IMG/VR virus record: IMGVR_UViG_3300009497_000009
Span: 1-47,167 of that record
Strand: one strand, 5' to 3'
DNA: 47,167 nucleotides
Source of the DNA: a virus
Shown here: one piece after another, positions 7,401-15,732 of the stretch
Layout of the letters: every line of letters begins with the position of its first letter
How positions within the stretch are numbered: position 1 is the stretch's first letter
Made by a program: the position numbers and the translations under genes
The notes under the pieces: generated by a model
The model's input: the letters and a program-made list of their open reading frames with translations, nothing else
What the model was told of the DNA's origin: nothing
The model's database searches: none

Positions 7401-9377
7401 CTTGTTTGGACAGGGTACTACCAAGCTGTTGACTCTACAGATAGACCAGTCTCATCAGCGACAAGAGCAAAAGGACCTCAAGAGCCTACTTACAAAACAG
7501 AGACCGTATTTGGGGGAGACACTTACGTAGGGAGATACTCTTTCCGTACTACATCTCAAGATTGGGGAGCAGTTTTTTTTAAAGGAGGATCTGAAATAGA
7601 CAATTCAAGTAATTGGGCGACATCCTCATGGCAAGCTGTTACTGGGGCTGGCGTTCAGTCTGTTCCTCCTTTCTATAGAGCAGTAGATCCTTGGGCTACT
7701 GTATACAATTTCTTTTGTGAATCAGATGATTTATTAGGCTTTAGACATCAAGGAGATAATACTGAAGGGGTTTCGGTAGGAGAAAGCATGTTCTTTGATG
7801 GATCTATTGGGGCAGACGTATTATTTAATGGCCCAAACAACGATAATACTAAGTCGGAGAATCTGTTGTATATGAACAACTATTCTGCGGTGCAGGATGT
7901 AAAAGTTACAGCCCCACTCCCAAAGAAACTATTTAATCCAACATTCTACCCAACTAGAACTATTCGTTCTACTGTGGATGATGGAAGCATACAAGACAAG
8001 TATAGATTCTTCTTGGCCCTTGATTACAAAGATATTCCTAGAAACCGAGGAGCAATAACTAAAGCATTTACTTTAGGTTCTATCCTTTATCTGCATACTG
8101 AGCGCTCATTGTTTGTTACTAGAGGTAGGCAACAACTGGGATTGAGTGATAATACTCAAGCATTTGTTGGGAGCGGGGACATATTTGAGCAGAATCCTGA
8201 TGAGCTAATCCCAACAACAGAGGGGTATGGGGGTAGTGATTGTCAGTTTGCATCTCTTACTACGCGCTTTGGACAGTTCTTTGTCAATCGCAGAGACCGC
8301 AAAGTATACATGATGTCTGAGAACATAGAAGAGCTAAGTTCAGTTGGTATGGAGAAGTGGTTTTTAGACAACATTCCGTATCAGTTAGAATCATACATAG
8401 ACTTGGGGGACGACATAAACTTTGACTCCCCTACAGGGAACTTCGGGTTCAACGCAACGTACGATCCAAAGTATAAAAGAATCATTCTATCCAAAAGAGA
8501 GCTAATCCCTATAGGGACATTTCTAGTTACACTTACAGGGGGATATACAATTAACGTGGATAGCGTTACAAATGATGCAATTACTATCTCCGGTAACTTC
8601 CCAGCATTAGGAGGAAAAGCTACATTCTCATTCTCCGATACAAATAACTTCCGAGCAAGTGGATGGACAATATCCTATTACCCAGAAATAAAAGTATGGG
8701 GCAGCAGACATAGTTACTTGCCTAACCTCTTTGCAAACAACCAAAGAGAGTATTACGGATTAACTAACACAGGTCCTACTAATGTTTGGGAGCACTCTAA
8801 CTTTGCATCCCCAGGCAATTTTTACAATACTCAGTACAATTTTGAGTTTGAGTTCATAGATAATACCGAGGTAGCAAGCCCTAAAATTTTCACAGCGCTC
8901 CGGTATTGGCTAGAGGTTGTAGAGCCCACAGGAGTAGGACAATCTTCAGTATTGTATAAACATACATCCCCCGGATTCGATGCATTCTATGTTTACAACA
9001 GCACCCAAATCTCTGGAGATGGAACAGACCCTATAAACTACCTGTCAAATGCAAGGCTTGTAAATAACTTTTGGTATATTAACCAATTTAGAGATAAAAG
9101 CACATATGAACTTAACACCTCAACTGTACTGGCTAATGGCGAGCTCAACGTCCAGGATGACTTTAATCAAGGGTCAACAACTACGCTGTTTAATACCTCC
9201 ATGTTTACGGAAGAAGGCATCGTAAATGGGGACTATATAAATGCTAATAAATCTTGGTACAACCAAAAAAGATTTGTTGATCATTACCTAGGAATACGTT
9301 TGATTAATAACAACTTAGATGGTAATTTAATATATTTGTATTCCGCAGGAACTAAGTTCCGACAATCCTTTAGATAA
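4473..9377 (+). CDS. Large tail nozzle/muzzle-like protein (P22-type stabilisation protein family)
   Basis: This 1,634-residue protein starts MKKFIAGMTKDPERVDQPDGTYRDALNAN (shown here as MKKFIAGMTKDPERVDQ then the DALNAN box). That opening is characteristic of the large beta-rich proteins forming the distal tail tube of podovirus-like crAss phages, often annotated as stabilisation, nozzle or muzzle proteins. The next 150 residues show propeller-like repeats (GRIVLFFNYE, LVYFTDNYM). The whole chain is beta-rich with many Tyr, Asn and Ser and almost no Cys, and residues 1180-1300 (IPRNRGAITKAFTLGSILYLHTERS region) look like another propeller part. It sits between fibre genes and the giant virion proteins, which fits a tail-tip hub. 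The ATG lies 21 bases after the previous stop. The tail role is well supported; exact equivalence to a named structure is inference. Confidence 0.75.
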   Translation: MKKFIAGMTKDPERVDQPDGTYRDALNANLYYQKGAVVNEQGTTAFTNVGGFSITNIIGQCALKDGRIVLFFNYELNGAITSAISIVDPADKTNDIIYRNAALNFKPSNTIEATSKTDVNGETLVYFTDNYMQKTVEANTGIEYISDYNPPRVLNITRQQKSSNFTRLYSNPDYTVEKLDLFLNAGFVPEFRDIKIEEGGGVVSGTYHLALAYVDEDLNRTNYLVTSNPVHVVTEHEDAIPTETITGDPQGSQSNKSISWIVDIPIPSNYTHVRPVIIQRFGGGINQESSEFAYELDIVQIPEGTNSEQFVNLEITYTGLEQASAASISEVVIDSVRYETAKSFVQLDNRLYISNLRARGDIGYQRFANNIKVIPTNTQVRKFDPKRFKASVLNSGYTNAFDTYKQLQKDDLNDSFFASNVRKGYKDVRMSHKYRGYRRSEVYAFYISFVLKDGSETYAYHIPGREEQLIDRINKYETASISDAGNALQDLGLDVSEFQDLYPDSKIYQITDSQYLLDEGSTDMSYWENEDELYPDTEDFSVWSVNSAGDPVDLGLHLGNTNIRHHKMPPNKNDNFTFIGLEGAGNSTQVSPSLFNESSETTTGFELKESINILGVTFTDIAIPTFIESQVQGFKIYYAKRSQQEKTIIGQSVVVPSWYEDEIALGNRMSNAAHGPYLDAWFLRGLLPTYFSRYHQIPGDQIPNYNSSSGNKRVIGAFTFHDFNMLKNKHTLSGASHIDVQKVLNMRMWAGGPKKKAGNNAPYMLDGDWINSTIGNTQWYEWTDEGEQSVHGDPDDTTANPAGVANYWTSIWIAQRYYNPNYVNTSSTQWSTDQIESAPYFLNNYQTIFTLALNSKTYITGSTLLNNTDSSAFKDVDYLMHFAGESCMAFGLSSGLPVLIEERSFTSTNGYVEWWQDAKWKTATGSVNSTTVGLDLEEVNVTNSSGSKIYGGWPTMFLVNLCSYKTNVYKPFDQQKLVWTGYYQAVDSTDRPVSSATRAKGPQEPTYKTETVFGGDTYVGRYSFRTTSQDWGAVFFKGGSEIDNSSNWATSSWQAVTGAGVQSVPPFYRAVDPWATVYNFFCESDDLLGFRHQGDNTEGVSVGESMFFDGSIGADVLFNGPNNDNTKSENLLYMNNYSAVQDVKVTAPLPKKLFNPTFYPTRTIRSTVDDGSIQDKYRFFLALDYKDIPRNRGAITKAFTLGSILYLHTERSLFVTRGRQQLGLSDNTQAFVGSGDIFEQNPDELIPTTEGYGGSDCQFASLTTRFGQFFVNRRDRKVYMMSENIEELSSVGMEKWFLDNIPYQLESYIDLGDDINFDSPTGNFGFNATYDPKYKRIILSKRELIPIGTFLVTLTGGYTINVDSVTNDAITISGNFPALGGKATFSFSDTNNFRASGWTISYYPEIKVWGSRHSYLPNLFANNQREYYGLTNTGPTNVWEHSNFASPGNFYNTQYNFEFEFIDNTEVASPKIFTALRYWLEVVEPTGVGQSSVLYKHTSPGFDAFYVYNSTQISGDGTDPINYLSNARLVNNFWYINQFRDKSTYELNTSTVLANGELNVQDDFNQGSTTTLFNTSMFTEEGIVNGDYINANKSWYNQKRFVDHYLGIRLINNNLDGNLIYLYSAGTKFRQSFR

Positions 9378-9379
9378 TC

Positions 9380-12300
9380 ATGGCTAAAAAGAAAACAACT
9401 AACAATAAAAAGAAGCGCGTAAATAGGTATCAAGGAGCGGGACCGTTTAAAGATGACGCTGCTAATAAAGCTCTACGTAATGCAGGTATTGGCTTCGCTG
9501 GTAGTACGCTTGCACGAGGTGTAGTATCCCCACTTATACAAAATAGACGAGCAGATAAAGCCGCATTTAACCAGTACACAGATATGATGGACAGAGCGTA
9601 TCAAAACTCTGGATATGACAGCTATGCTGATTACTGTCTAACAGGTGACTGTCCTCAAAATCCATTTCAAGGAGATCCCCCAAATTTTAGAGACTGGAGA
9701 AACCATGATTACTTTGGGGCAGGAGAAACTAATGCACGTCCTACATATAGGTTTCTAAATGACGTTAAAGAAAACCCACTACAAGGAACTATGGGCCCTG
9801 CGATCAAAGCAGGTGCAAGAGATGCTGCAATCAGTGGAGCACTTACTTATGGTGCAAACAAACTGCTTGACAATACCAAATTTGGGAGAAAGCTTAAGCG
9901 TAACTTTAATGTCAATCTAGGATTTAAGCGAGCATACCAAACTGGTGGGCCGCAGGGCAATCCATACGCTATGCCTACTTCTGCGTCTACATCAGGGTAT
10001 ACAAGTACTATGTCTGGAATGGCAGGAGCACACCAATCTCAAATGCAATTAGCACAACTTCAACAAGAAGTTATGGCTGAGCAGGCTAGAAGAAAAGAAG
10101 AGAATGACGCAAGAAATGCAGCAGAGGATGCACAATTTAAACAACAAGTTGCTGGTTTAGGTAGTGAGGAATTTTTAAGTCAAGCCAATACCGCCGTAAA
10201 AGACATTACGGGTAAGAGGGCTGCAGCACAAGATCTTAGAATGAAACAGGCGGCGGCAGACTATGGAGCAAGTCTTACCGGGCACACAGCTAACGCAACT
10301 AACGTAAAAGACATAGTACAAGGAGGAAAAACGGCAGCAGAAGCTCTTAGTCCAACAGTTAATGTGGTCACGAACCCCATGTATACTACGGGATCAAAAC
10401 AAGTTATAACTTCTGCTGTACCTGATATGGGTAAGGAAGTTGTGCTGCAGGGTACTCAGCAGGTAGGACAAGAAGCAGGTAAACAGGTTGCGGCAGAAAC
10501 AGGCAAGAATTTTGGTCTAGCTGCATCTGCAGCAAACCCAAGCTGGGCTAATCCTGCTGCCGCAATAGCAGCGGTCGGGGGCAAAGCAATTGAACATGTT
10601 GCAGACGATGACGACGATACTAAGATAAGCGCTGGGGAAGGAATAGGACGAGGGTTATCTGGTGCCGGACAGGGTGCATCAATTGGGTTGATGTTTGGTC
10701 CAGTAGGAGGACTTATTGGAGCAGGTGTAGGAGCACTAGCTTCACTCACCACACAACAAATACAAAAAAGAAAAGCGCGAAAAGAAGCAGAAAAACAAAG
10801 GCGTCAAGACGCAGTGAGAGCTAGTCAAGAAGGTACTCTATTTAAAAATGCAATGGTAACCCAAGGTCAAGACCTGGGCTACAATATTGGTAACTCTCAA
10901 ACTAACGCATATCTTCCTGGGTATCAAATGAAAGGAGGAGGTCTTTGGGCAAACATTCATGCCAAACGTAAACGTATAGCAGCAGGCTCGGGAGAGCGTA
11001 TGCGTAATCCTGGAGACCCAGGAGCCCCTACAGAAGAAAATTTAAAGAACAGCAAGGAAGCTGGAGGCAGCTTTGTAAGATCTCTTCCCGGCGGGGCAGT
11101 AGAATTTGTAGGCCCTAAACATGCACAGGGGGGCATTATGATTGATCCGCAAACTGAAGTAGAGGGAGGTGAAACTATGGATAAAGTAGGCATGTCTACA
11201 GGAGGAGCTAAAGACTACATCTTCTCTGATTTCTTAAAGGTAGGCAAAAAGAGCTTCGCACAGCGACATAAAGAAATGCTCGATAGAGGAGCATCTCAAG
11301 CAGAAATACAACAACTTGCTAAGTTGCAAGAAGAAGTAGCACAGCGAAAGGGTAGAGATGAGAACGGTCCTAGAGACCCTAATATGATTATGAGGAAAGG
11401 TGGTATGTATCAAGCTGGGAGTGCAGTTGAGAATACATATCTACCGCAAGATGAAACCCTTGATCCAGATGATCCTAGATTTACTGACCAAGGTGTTGGA
11501 TTTGACTGGTTCTATGATATAGAAGATGAGAACAATCCTGCAATTGATATGGCAGGACGTGTTGGACGAGAGGGAGACACCGAACAAATCCTTGCATCAA
11601 ACTGGGCAAAACGTCAAGGCCTGCCAGAAGACATGACAACTGAAGAGCTTGAAAGCTATTATAACGATATATATCTCCCGCAGATACAGGAATACTTCAC
11701 TGCTAACAAAGAGCAAGTGGTTGCCAATGCAAAAAGAATGGCTATGCTTGATGACAAAAACCAATCTAACTTTACAAAGAGGATTGGTAAGGCAGAAGAC
11801 GGCACGTTTGAAATGAGTGACGATGAGATATTTGAACAGGCACTTAAACTAACCACAGATGGGAATGTAGGTTCTTGGCACTCATTGCTTCCAAAAACAG
11901 GAACTCCGGAAGATGGGGGTGACGAAGGTGGGGGTGAGGAGTTTAATATAGAACAAGATATAGAGACTCAAGAAACAGAAATATCACAAAAGGGGTGTCC
12001 TTGTGAAGATGGGTCTCTTTCCCCATCCTGCTGCGATATTCCAGAAAAGCGAGATATACTGCTTCCGTACCAATTGATTGGGCCAATGGCAGAATTGACT
12101 AGCAAATACCCACAGCCTAATGCAATAGCTGCACAACCTACTGGTAGAATTAAACTCCCAAGAGTAAACTACAATGCAGAAAGAGCGTCCCTAGGAAACT
12201 CAACTACTGCAGCAAATAGGTTTATCCAAAACAACGCTGCTGGTCCTGCTGCAATTTCAGCTATGATGGCTACAAATGAAAAGCAGAGATCTGGTAACTT

Positions 12301-12940
12301 GGATATTGCCAACGCAGAAGCAAGAAGCAATAAAGAGCTTGCGGCACAAGAGAAGCTTGCTAACTTGCAAGCATCTCAATTTGACTCTACTCAAGGAATG
12401 CGGGCTTCTATGTTTAATGCACAAGCACAAAACCAGCGAGACCAGAATGAGTATGAGAAGCGTATGCTTGGATTTAATCAGTTGGGAACTAACCTTGCGC
12501 AGTACGCAAATGATCGTCGTGCATACGCAGGAGAAGAAAGAGCAGCAGAAGCATATCAAATAGATAATGAATACTCTAGACAAAAAGCTTATGAGGCTGC
12601 TATGTCTAAGCGTGGGAATAAGAAATCCCCATACTATGGTAAAAACCCTATGGAAATTAAAGAGATGATTGCACAGTCATTTCAGTATGGGGCTCCAACA
12701 TGGAATGCACAAAACACTCAAAGGCGTGACGCTGTTATTCAAAATATGAATCCAACAGCAGCGGGACCAACAACAACAATACAGGGCCCAACTACTGTAA
12801 CAACTCAAACTAACGCTACAACTCCACAAGAGTTATTGCTCGCGCTCGAAAATGCATCAGGTACTGGTGCAACAGAACAAATGCTGACCGGTGGATACCT
12901 TCGTAAGTTTGGAAAAATAAAGAGAAAAAGAAAAAAGTAA
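9380..12940 (+). CDS. Large virion cargo/ejection-type protein
   Basis: This 1,186-residue protein has a Lys-rich start (MAKKKTTNNKKKR) and end (KFGKIKRKRKK). Residues 420-460 form a glycine-zipper hydrophobic stretch (GLMFGPVGGLIGAGVGALAS) followed by a basic helix, a pattern seen in membrane-active ejection proteins. Residues 562-634 contain a GGAVEFVGPKHAQGGIMID / EVEGGETMD / YIFSD sequence that I associate with large crAss-like virion proteins. A Cys cluster (CPCEDG...SCC) lies near residues 872-887. Residues 960-1110 are Gln/Ala/Glu-rich and helical. It is directly followed by the next giant gene (TAATG overlap). Packaging into the capsid or tail is inferred from this order and from crAss-like phages. 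Confidence 0.6.
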   Translation: MAKKKTTNNKKKRVNRYQGAGPFKDDAANKALRNAGIGFAGSTLARGVVSPLIQNRRADKAAFNQYTDMMDRAYQNSGYDSYADYCLTGDCPQNPFQGDPPNFRDWRNHDYFGAGETNARPTYRFLNDVKENPLQGTMGPAIKAGARDAAISGALTYGANKLLDNTKFGRKLKRNFNVNLGFKRAYQTGGPQGNPYAMPTSASTSGYTSTMSGMAGAHQSQMQLAQLQQEVMAEQARRKEENDARNAAEDAQFKQQVAGLGSEEFLSQANTAVKDITGKRAAAQDLRMKQAAADYGASLTGHTANATNVKDIVQGGKTAAEALSPTVNVVTNPMYTTGSKQVITSAVPDMGKEVVLQGTQQVGQEAGKQVAAETGKNFGLAASAANPSWANPAAAIAAVGGKAIEHVADDDDDTKISAGEGIGRGLSGAGQGASIGLMFGPVGGLIGAGVGALASLTTQQIQKRKARKEAEKQRRQDAVRASQEGTLFKNAMVTQGQDLGYNIGNSQTNAYLPGYQMKGGGLWANIHAKRKRIAAGSGERMRNPGDPGAPTEENLKNSKEAGGSFVRSLPGGAVEFVGPKHAQGGIMIDPQTEVEGGETMDKVGMSTGGAKDYIFSDFLKVGKKSFAQRHKEMLDRGASQAEIQQLAKLQEEVAQRKGRDENGPRDPNMIMRKGGMYQAGSAVENTYLPQDETLDPDDPRFTDQGVGFDWFYDIEDENNPAIDMAGRVGREGDTEQILASNWAKRQGLPEDMTTEELESYYNDIYLPQIQEYFTANKEQVVANAKRMAMLDDKNQSNFTKRIGKAEDGTFEMSDDEIFEQALKLTTDGNVGSWHSLLPKTGTPEDGGDEGGGEEFNIEQDIETQETEISQKGCPCEDGSLSPSCCDIPEKRDILLPYQLIGPMAELTSKYPQPNAIAAQPTGRIKLPRVNYNAERASLGNSTTAANRFIQNNAAGPAAISAMMATNEKQRSGNLDIANAEARSNKELAAQEKLANLQASQFDSTQGMRASMFNAQAQNQRDQNEYEKRMLGFNQLGTNLAQYANDRRAYAGEERAAEAYQIDNEYSRQKAYEAAMSKRGNKKSPYYGKNPMEIKEMIAQSFQYGAPTWNAQNTQRRDAVIQNMNPTAAGPTTTIQGPTTVTTQTNATTPQELLLALENASGTGATEQMLTGGYLRKFGKIKRKRKK

Positions 12941-15732
12941 TGGCATATCGTAATCTGTATACACCCTTATCTCAATTTGTAGATCCACAATCTACAGAAA
13001 TAGCACAAGAGCTAAGAGCTAAATATCTTACATCTTTTCAAGCTCAGGATCAGGTAGCTCAAGCATTATCACAGCTGCCTGTTGCCTCATTTGAGAATGA
13101 TCAAAAGATTTACAATGACTTGTACAATAGTACTCGTGCTGAGATAGATGGGCTTGCATCTAGAGGGGACTACGAAAATATGTTTGTACCTGTCTCTCGT
13201 CTGGCAAGAACATACAAGAATACGGCAACGCCTCTTGAAACTAACTACAATAGATATCAAGCTGATGTAGAAACAAAAAAAGAGATGCTTGACAAGGGTG
13301 AGATTACAATGTCAGACTATGAAGGCTGGCTTAAAAAAAGCAGGCTAAAACAAGGTACTGATGATTACACCCCGTACCTCGGTATTGAACTAGACGGTAA
13401 TGGGAGAGCTGTCCAATCAAGCTATTATGGAGGCACCCCAATTGCACAATACGTAGACATACAGAAGGAGATACTTACGCAGCTTAATCAAATCCCGGAA
13501 GTAAAAAGAGGAGGATATAAGGTAAAAGAAATACAAGCACCAGATGCTGACGGTCTAGTATTTGCAATTACACACAAAGATCAGATAGTAGAATACGTCC
13601 CACAAGAAGCGGTAGATGCAGTGACTGCCAACATTGTGCAACGCCCAGATGTACAAGCCTACATGACGCAGTCTGCAGACTTCAACACTCTAGACCTTGA
13701 TGAAAATGAGCTAGATACTATTCTTAGAACTGCAGCACAATCATATATGTCTTCAGAAGACAAAGACGAGCAAAGATATGGTGACCAGCTTGCACACATA
13801 ATCTCTACACAAACTGTTGGGGGTAAAAGACGTGCTGTAAAAGCTATGCTGTACAACGAGGATATCAACCGCTATATGACTACAGCTAGATTGACTAGAC
13901 AGCCTAGTGCATACGGAGGAAGCTATTCTGTATCCTACGAGTCAGCTCTCACAAACAAACTTAACGAAACCAGAGGTGGTGGAGCCGGTGCTTATACTCC
14001 AGTACTCCCAGGCGATAATGTAGTAACTACTAATAGTCACTTAATTGGAGAAGGGCAAACTGCCCCAACAATAGCCGGGGTTGAAGGGCACATCGGAAAC
14101 ATAGGCAACAACAAGGAGGCAGTAGAGTCAGCTTTGATGGAACTCCACCCAGAACTTGCAGACATATACGGCATACCTACTGGGCCTATGTCTGCTACAG
14201 GTGGGGAAGGAATTGGAGCTGCGGTAGGCTCTCTTCCTGGTGCTAACTCTTTTGAATCTATACAAGACGATCTCTACAAAGAGAACGGAGTAGAAATTAT
14301 AACTACTAAACTGCTATATGCAAACCCAGAACTGGCTGAAAATAAAGCACAGATTGAAAACCATCTAAGACAGGCTAGAGCAGATTTGTTTAACTATGAT
14401 GCTCAAAGAGATGCGGCAGAGAAGATAATTAAAAACGCATACGCTGAATTTAAAGACACCTTCGTCAATGAGGTTATTGCAGATATTAGCAATGACATAG
14501 AAATGCCTGCTCAGCAGCTCCCTACATTTTACAACAATCCAGGATTGGGACAAATAGGAGCTACTTATAACCCAGAAACTAATGAGGTAGAGTTTAAACA
14601 GTCAGGTACATTTGACCCTGATGCATATAAGCTTGGGGTTGCAGCAAACATTATGACTGAACTTGAATACGTAGAGAAGTTCGATAAGACTCTGTCTCGA
14701 TCTGGGTTAGGGGGAAGTCTTGATGTTGGGGCTGCCTTGTTTAGTCAAATGTTTGGGTTGGATGCTGAAGAAGCTATGGCGCTTGCACAGACTGCTTCAA
14801 CTGTTACAGTAACAGGAACAGAACGTATAGAAAATCTGTCGCAAGGGTCGCTGCTTGATGGGGTAGGATACAGAGGAACAGCTGGACCTGTTAGATCTAT
14901 GACTGCAGGAGAAGACCGACTCACTGGAATGACAGCAGTTGGCTCTATGGGTAAGATTAACATACGTGAGAAGCTTGACAAAGCAACTGAACAAGCTGAG
15001 GAAAGAATAGGTAAGCTTGGGCGGGTTACATATACTACAAGCCAGTCTGAGGCAGCACTTGGAGACTCAAGCGGTAAACTGTCTAAAGAGATTAATGATA
15101 CGGTTAAGGGTAGATTCTTGAGCACCCTTGCAAATGTTCCTGTAATTCTTACAGAGTCAACACAAACTAGACTAAACGAAAACAATCCAGAGATAGCTAA
15201 TCAAGCAAGGGCTGGAGTTCCTGGATCAATTGTAACAATAGCAGATTTGTATAAAGAAGGAGACGAAGATTATGCTAAGGCAAAAATAGCAAGAGCAGAC
15301 TTTACCTCGTATCTTGACCCAGTAACAGGAAGCATGAAGGCCGGAATGTCTATAGAGACAAGTACCGGTGATCAAATTCTTGTTCCATACGACGAATTAA
15401 TTATGGGTTACGATCCAACAATGCCTAGCAAAATTACAAATACGTACAACAGTCCGGGCGGAATGATAGCTAGTAAAGCAATTGCAACAATGCTCCAATA
15501 CCCAACAGCATTTGGTGAAGAAAATGGGTATGTGCACAGAGATGTGATTGGGGGAAGAAGCGTAGAAATTGAATTCCTTGCACCACAAATGCCATTAGAA
15601 GAAGATGGCCTTGCTGTTACAGCAGGACCAAATAGAGTTATTGTTAGAGCCAGTGGTGGAGCAGGAGAAGATGTGGAACAAGAACTAGCTATCGACGACT
15701 TCATAATATTCTATAACGCAGCAATACAATGA
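12940..15732 (+). CDS. Large virion cargo protein, function unknown
   Basis: This 930-residue protein begins MAYRNLYTPLSQFVDPQSTE and is largely helical and acidic in its first third (residues 15-270). It then has a Gly-rich middle (about 345-440, with GGGAGAYTPVLPGDN) and a mixed helical/beta C-terminal half. No catalytic motif, signal peptide or clear membrane segment is seen. It starts in the stop of the preceding gene and its own TGA overlaps the ATG of the 3,970-residue gene (ATGA), so the three are translated as a coupled set. In crAss-like phages a gene of this size just upstream of the polymerase gene encodes a virion protein. That is the main basis for the call. Confidence 0.55.
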   Translation: MAYRNLYTPLSQFVDPQSTEIAQELRAKYLTSFQAQDQVAQALSQLPVASFENDQKIYNDLYNSTRAEIDGLASRGDYENMFVPVSRLARTYKNTATPLETNYNRYQADVETKKEMLDKGEITMSDYEGWLKKSRLKQGTDDYTPYLGIELDGNGRAVQSSYYGGTPIAQYVDIQKEILTQLNQIPEVKRGGYKVKEIQAPDADGLVFAITHKDQIVEYVPQEAVDAVTANIVQRPDVQAYMTQSADFNTLDLDENELDTILRTAAQSYMSSEDKDEQRYGDQLAHIISTQTVGGKRRAVKAMLYNEDINRYMTTARLTRQPSAYGGSYSVSYESALTNKLNETRGGGAGAYTPVLPGDNVVTTNSHLIGEGQTAPTIAGVEGHIGNIGNNKEAVESALMELHPELADIYGIPTGPMSATGGEGIGAAVGSLPGANSFESIQDDLYKENGVEIITTKLLYANPELAENKAQIENHLRQARADLFNYDAQRDAAEKIIKNAYAEFKDTFVNEVIADISNDIEMPAQQLPTFYNNPGLGQIGATYNPETNEVEFKQSGTFDPDAYKLGVAANIMTELEYVEKFDKTLSRSGLGGSLDVGAALFSQMFGLDAEEAMALAQTASTVTVTGTERIENLSQGSLLDGVGYRGTAGPVRSMTAGEDRLTGMTAVGSMGKINIREKLDKATEQAEERIGKLGRVTYTTSQSEAALGDSSGKLSKEINDTVKGRFLSTLANVPVILTESTQTRLNENNPEIANQARAGVPGSIVTIADLYKEGDEDYAKAKIARADFTSYLDPVTGSMKAGMSIETSTGDQILVPYDELIMGYDPTMPSKITNTYNSPGGMIASKAIATMLQYPTAFGEENGYVHRDVIGGRSVEIEFLAPQMPLEEDGLAVTAGPNRVIVRASGGAGEDVEQELAIDDFIIFYNAAIQ

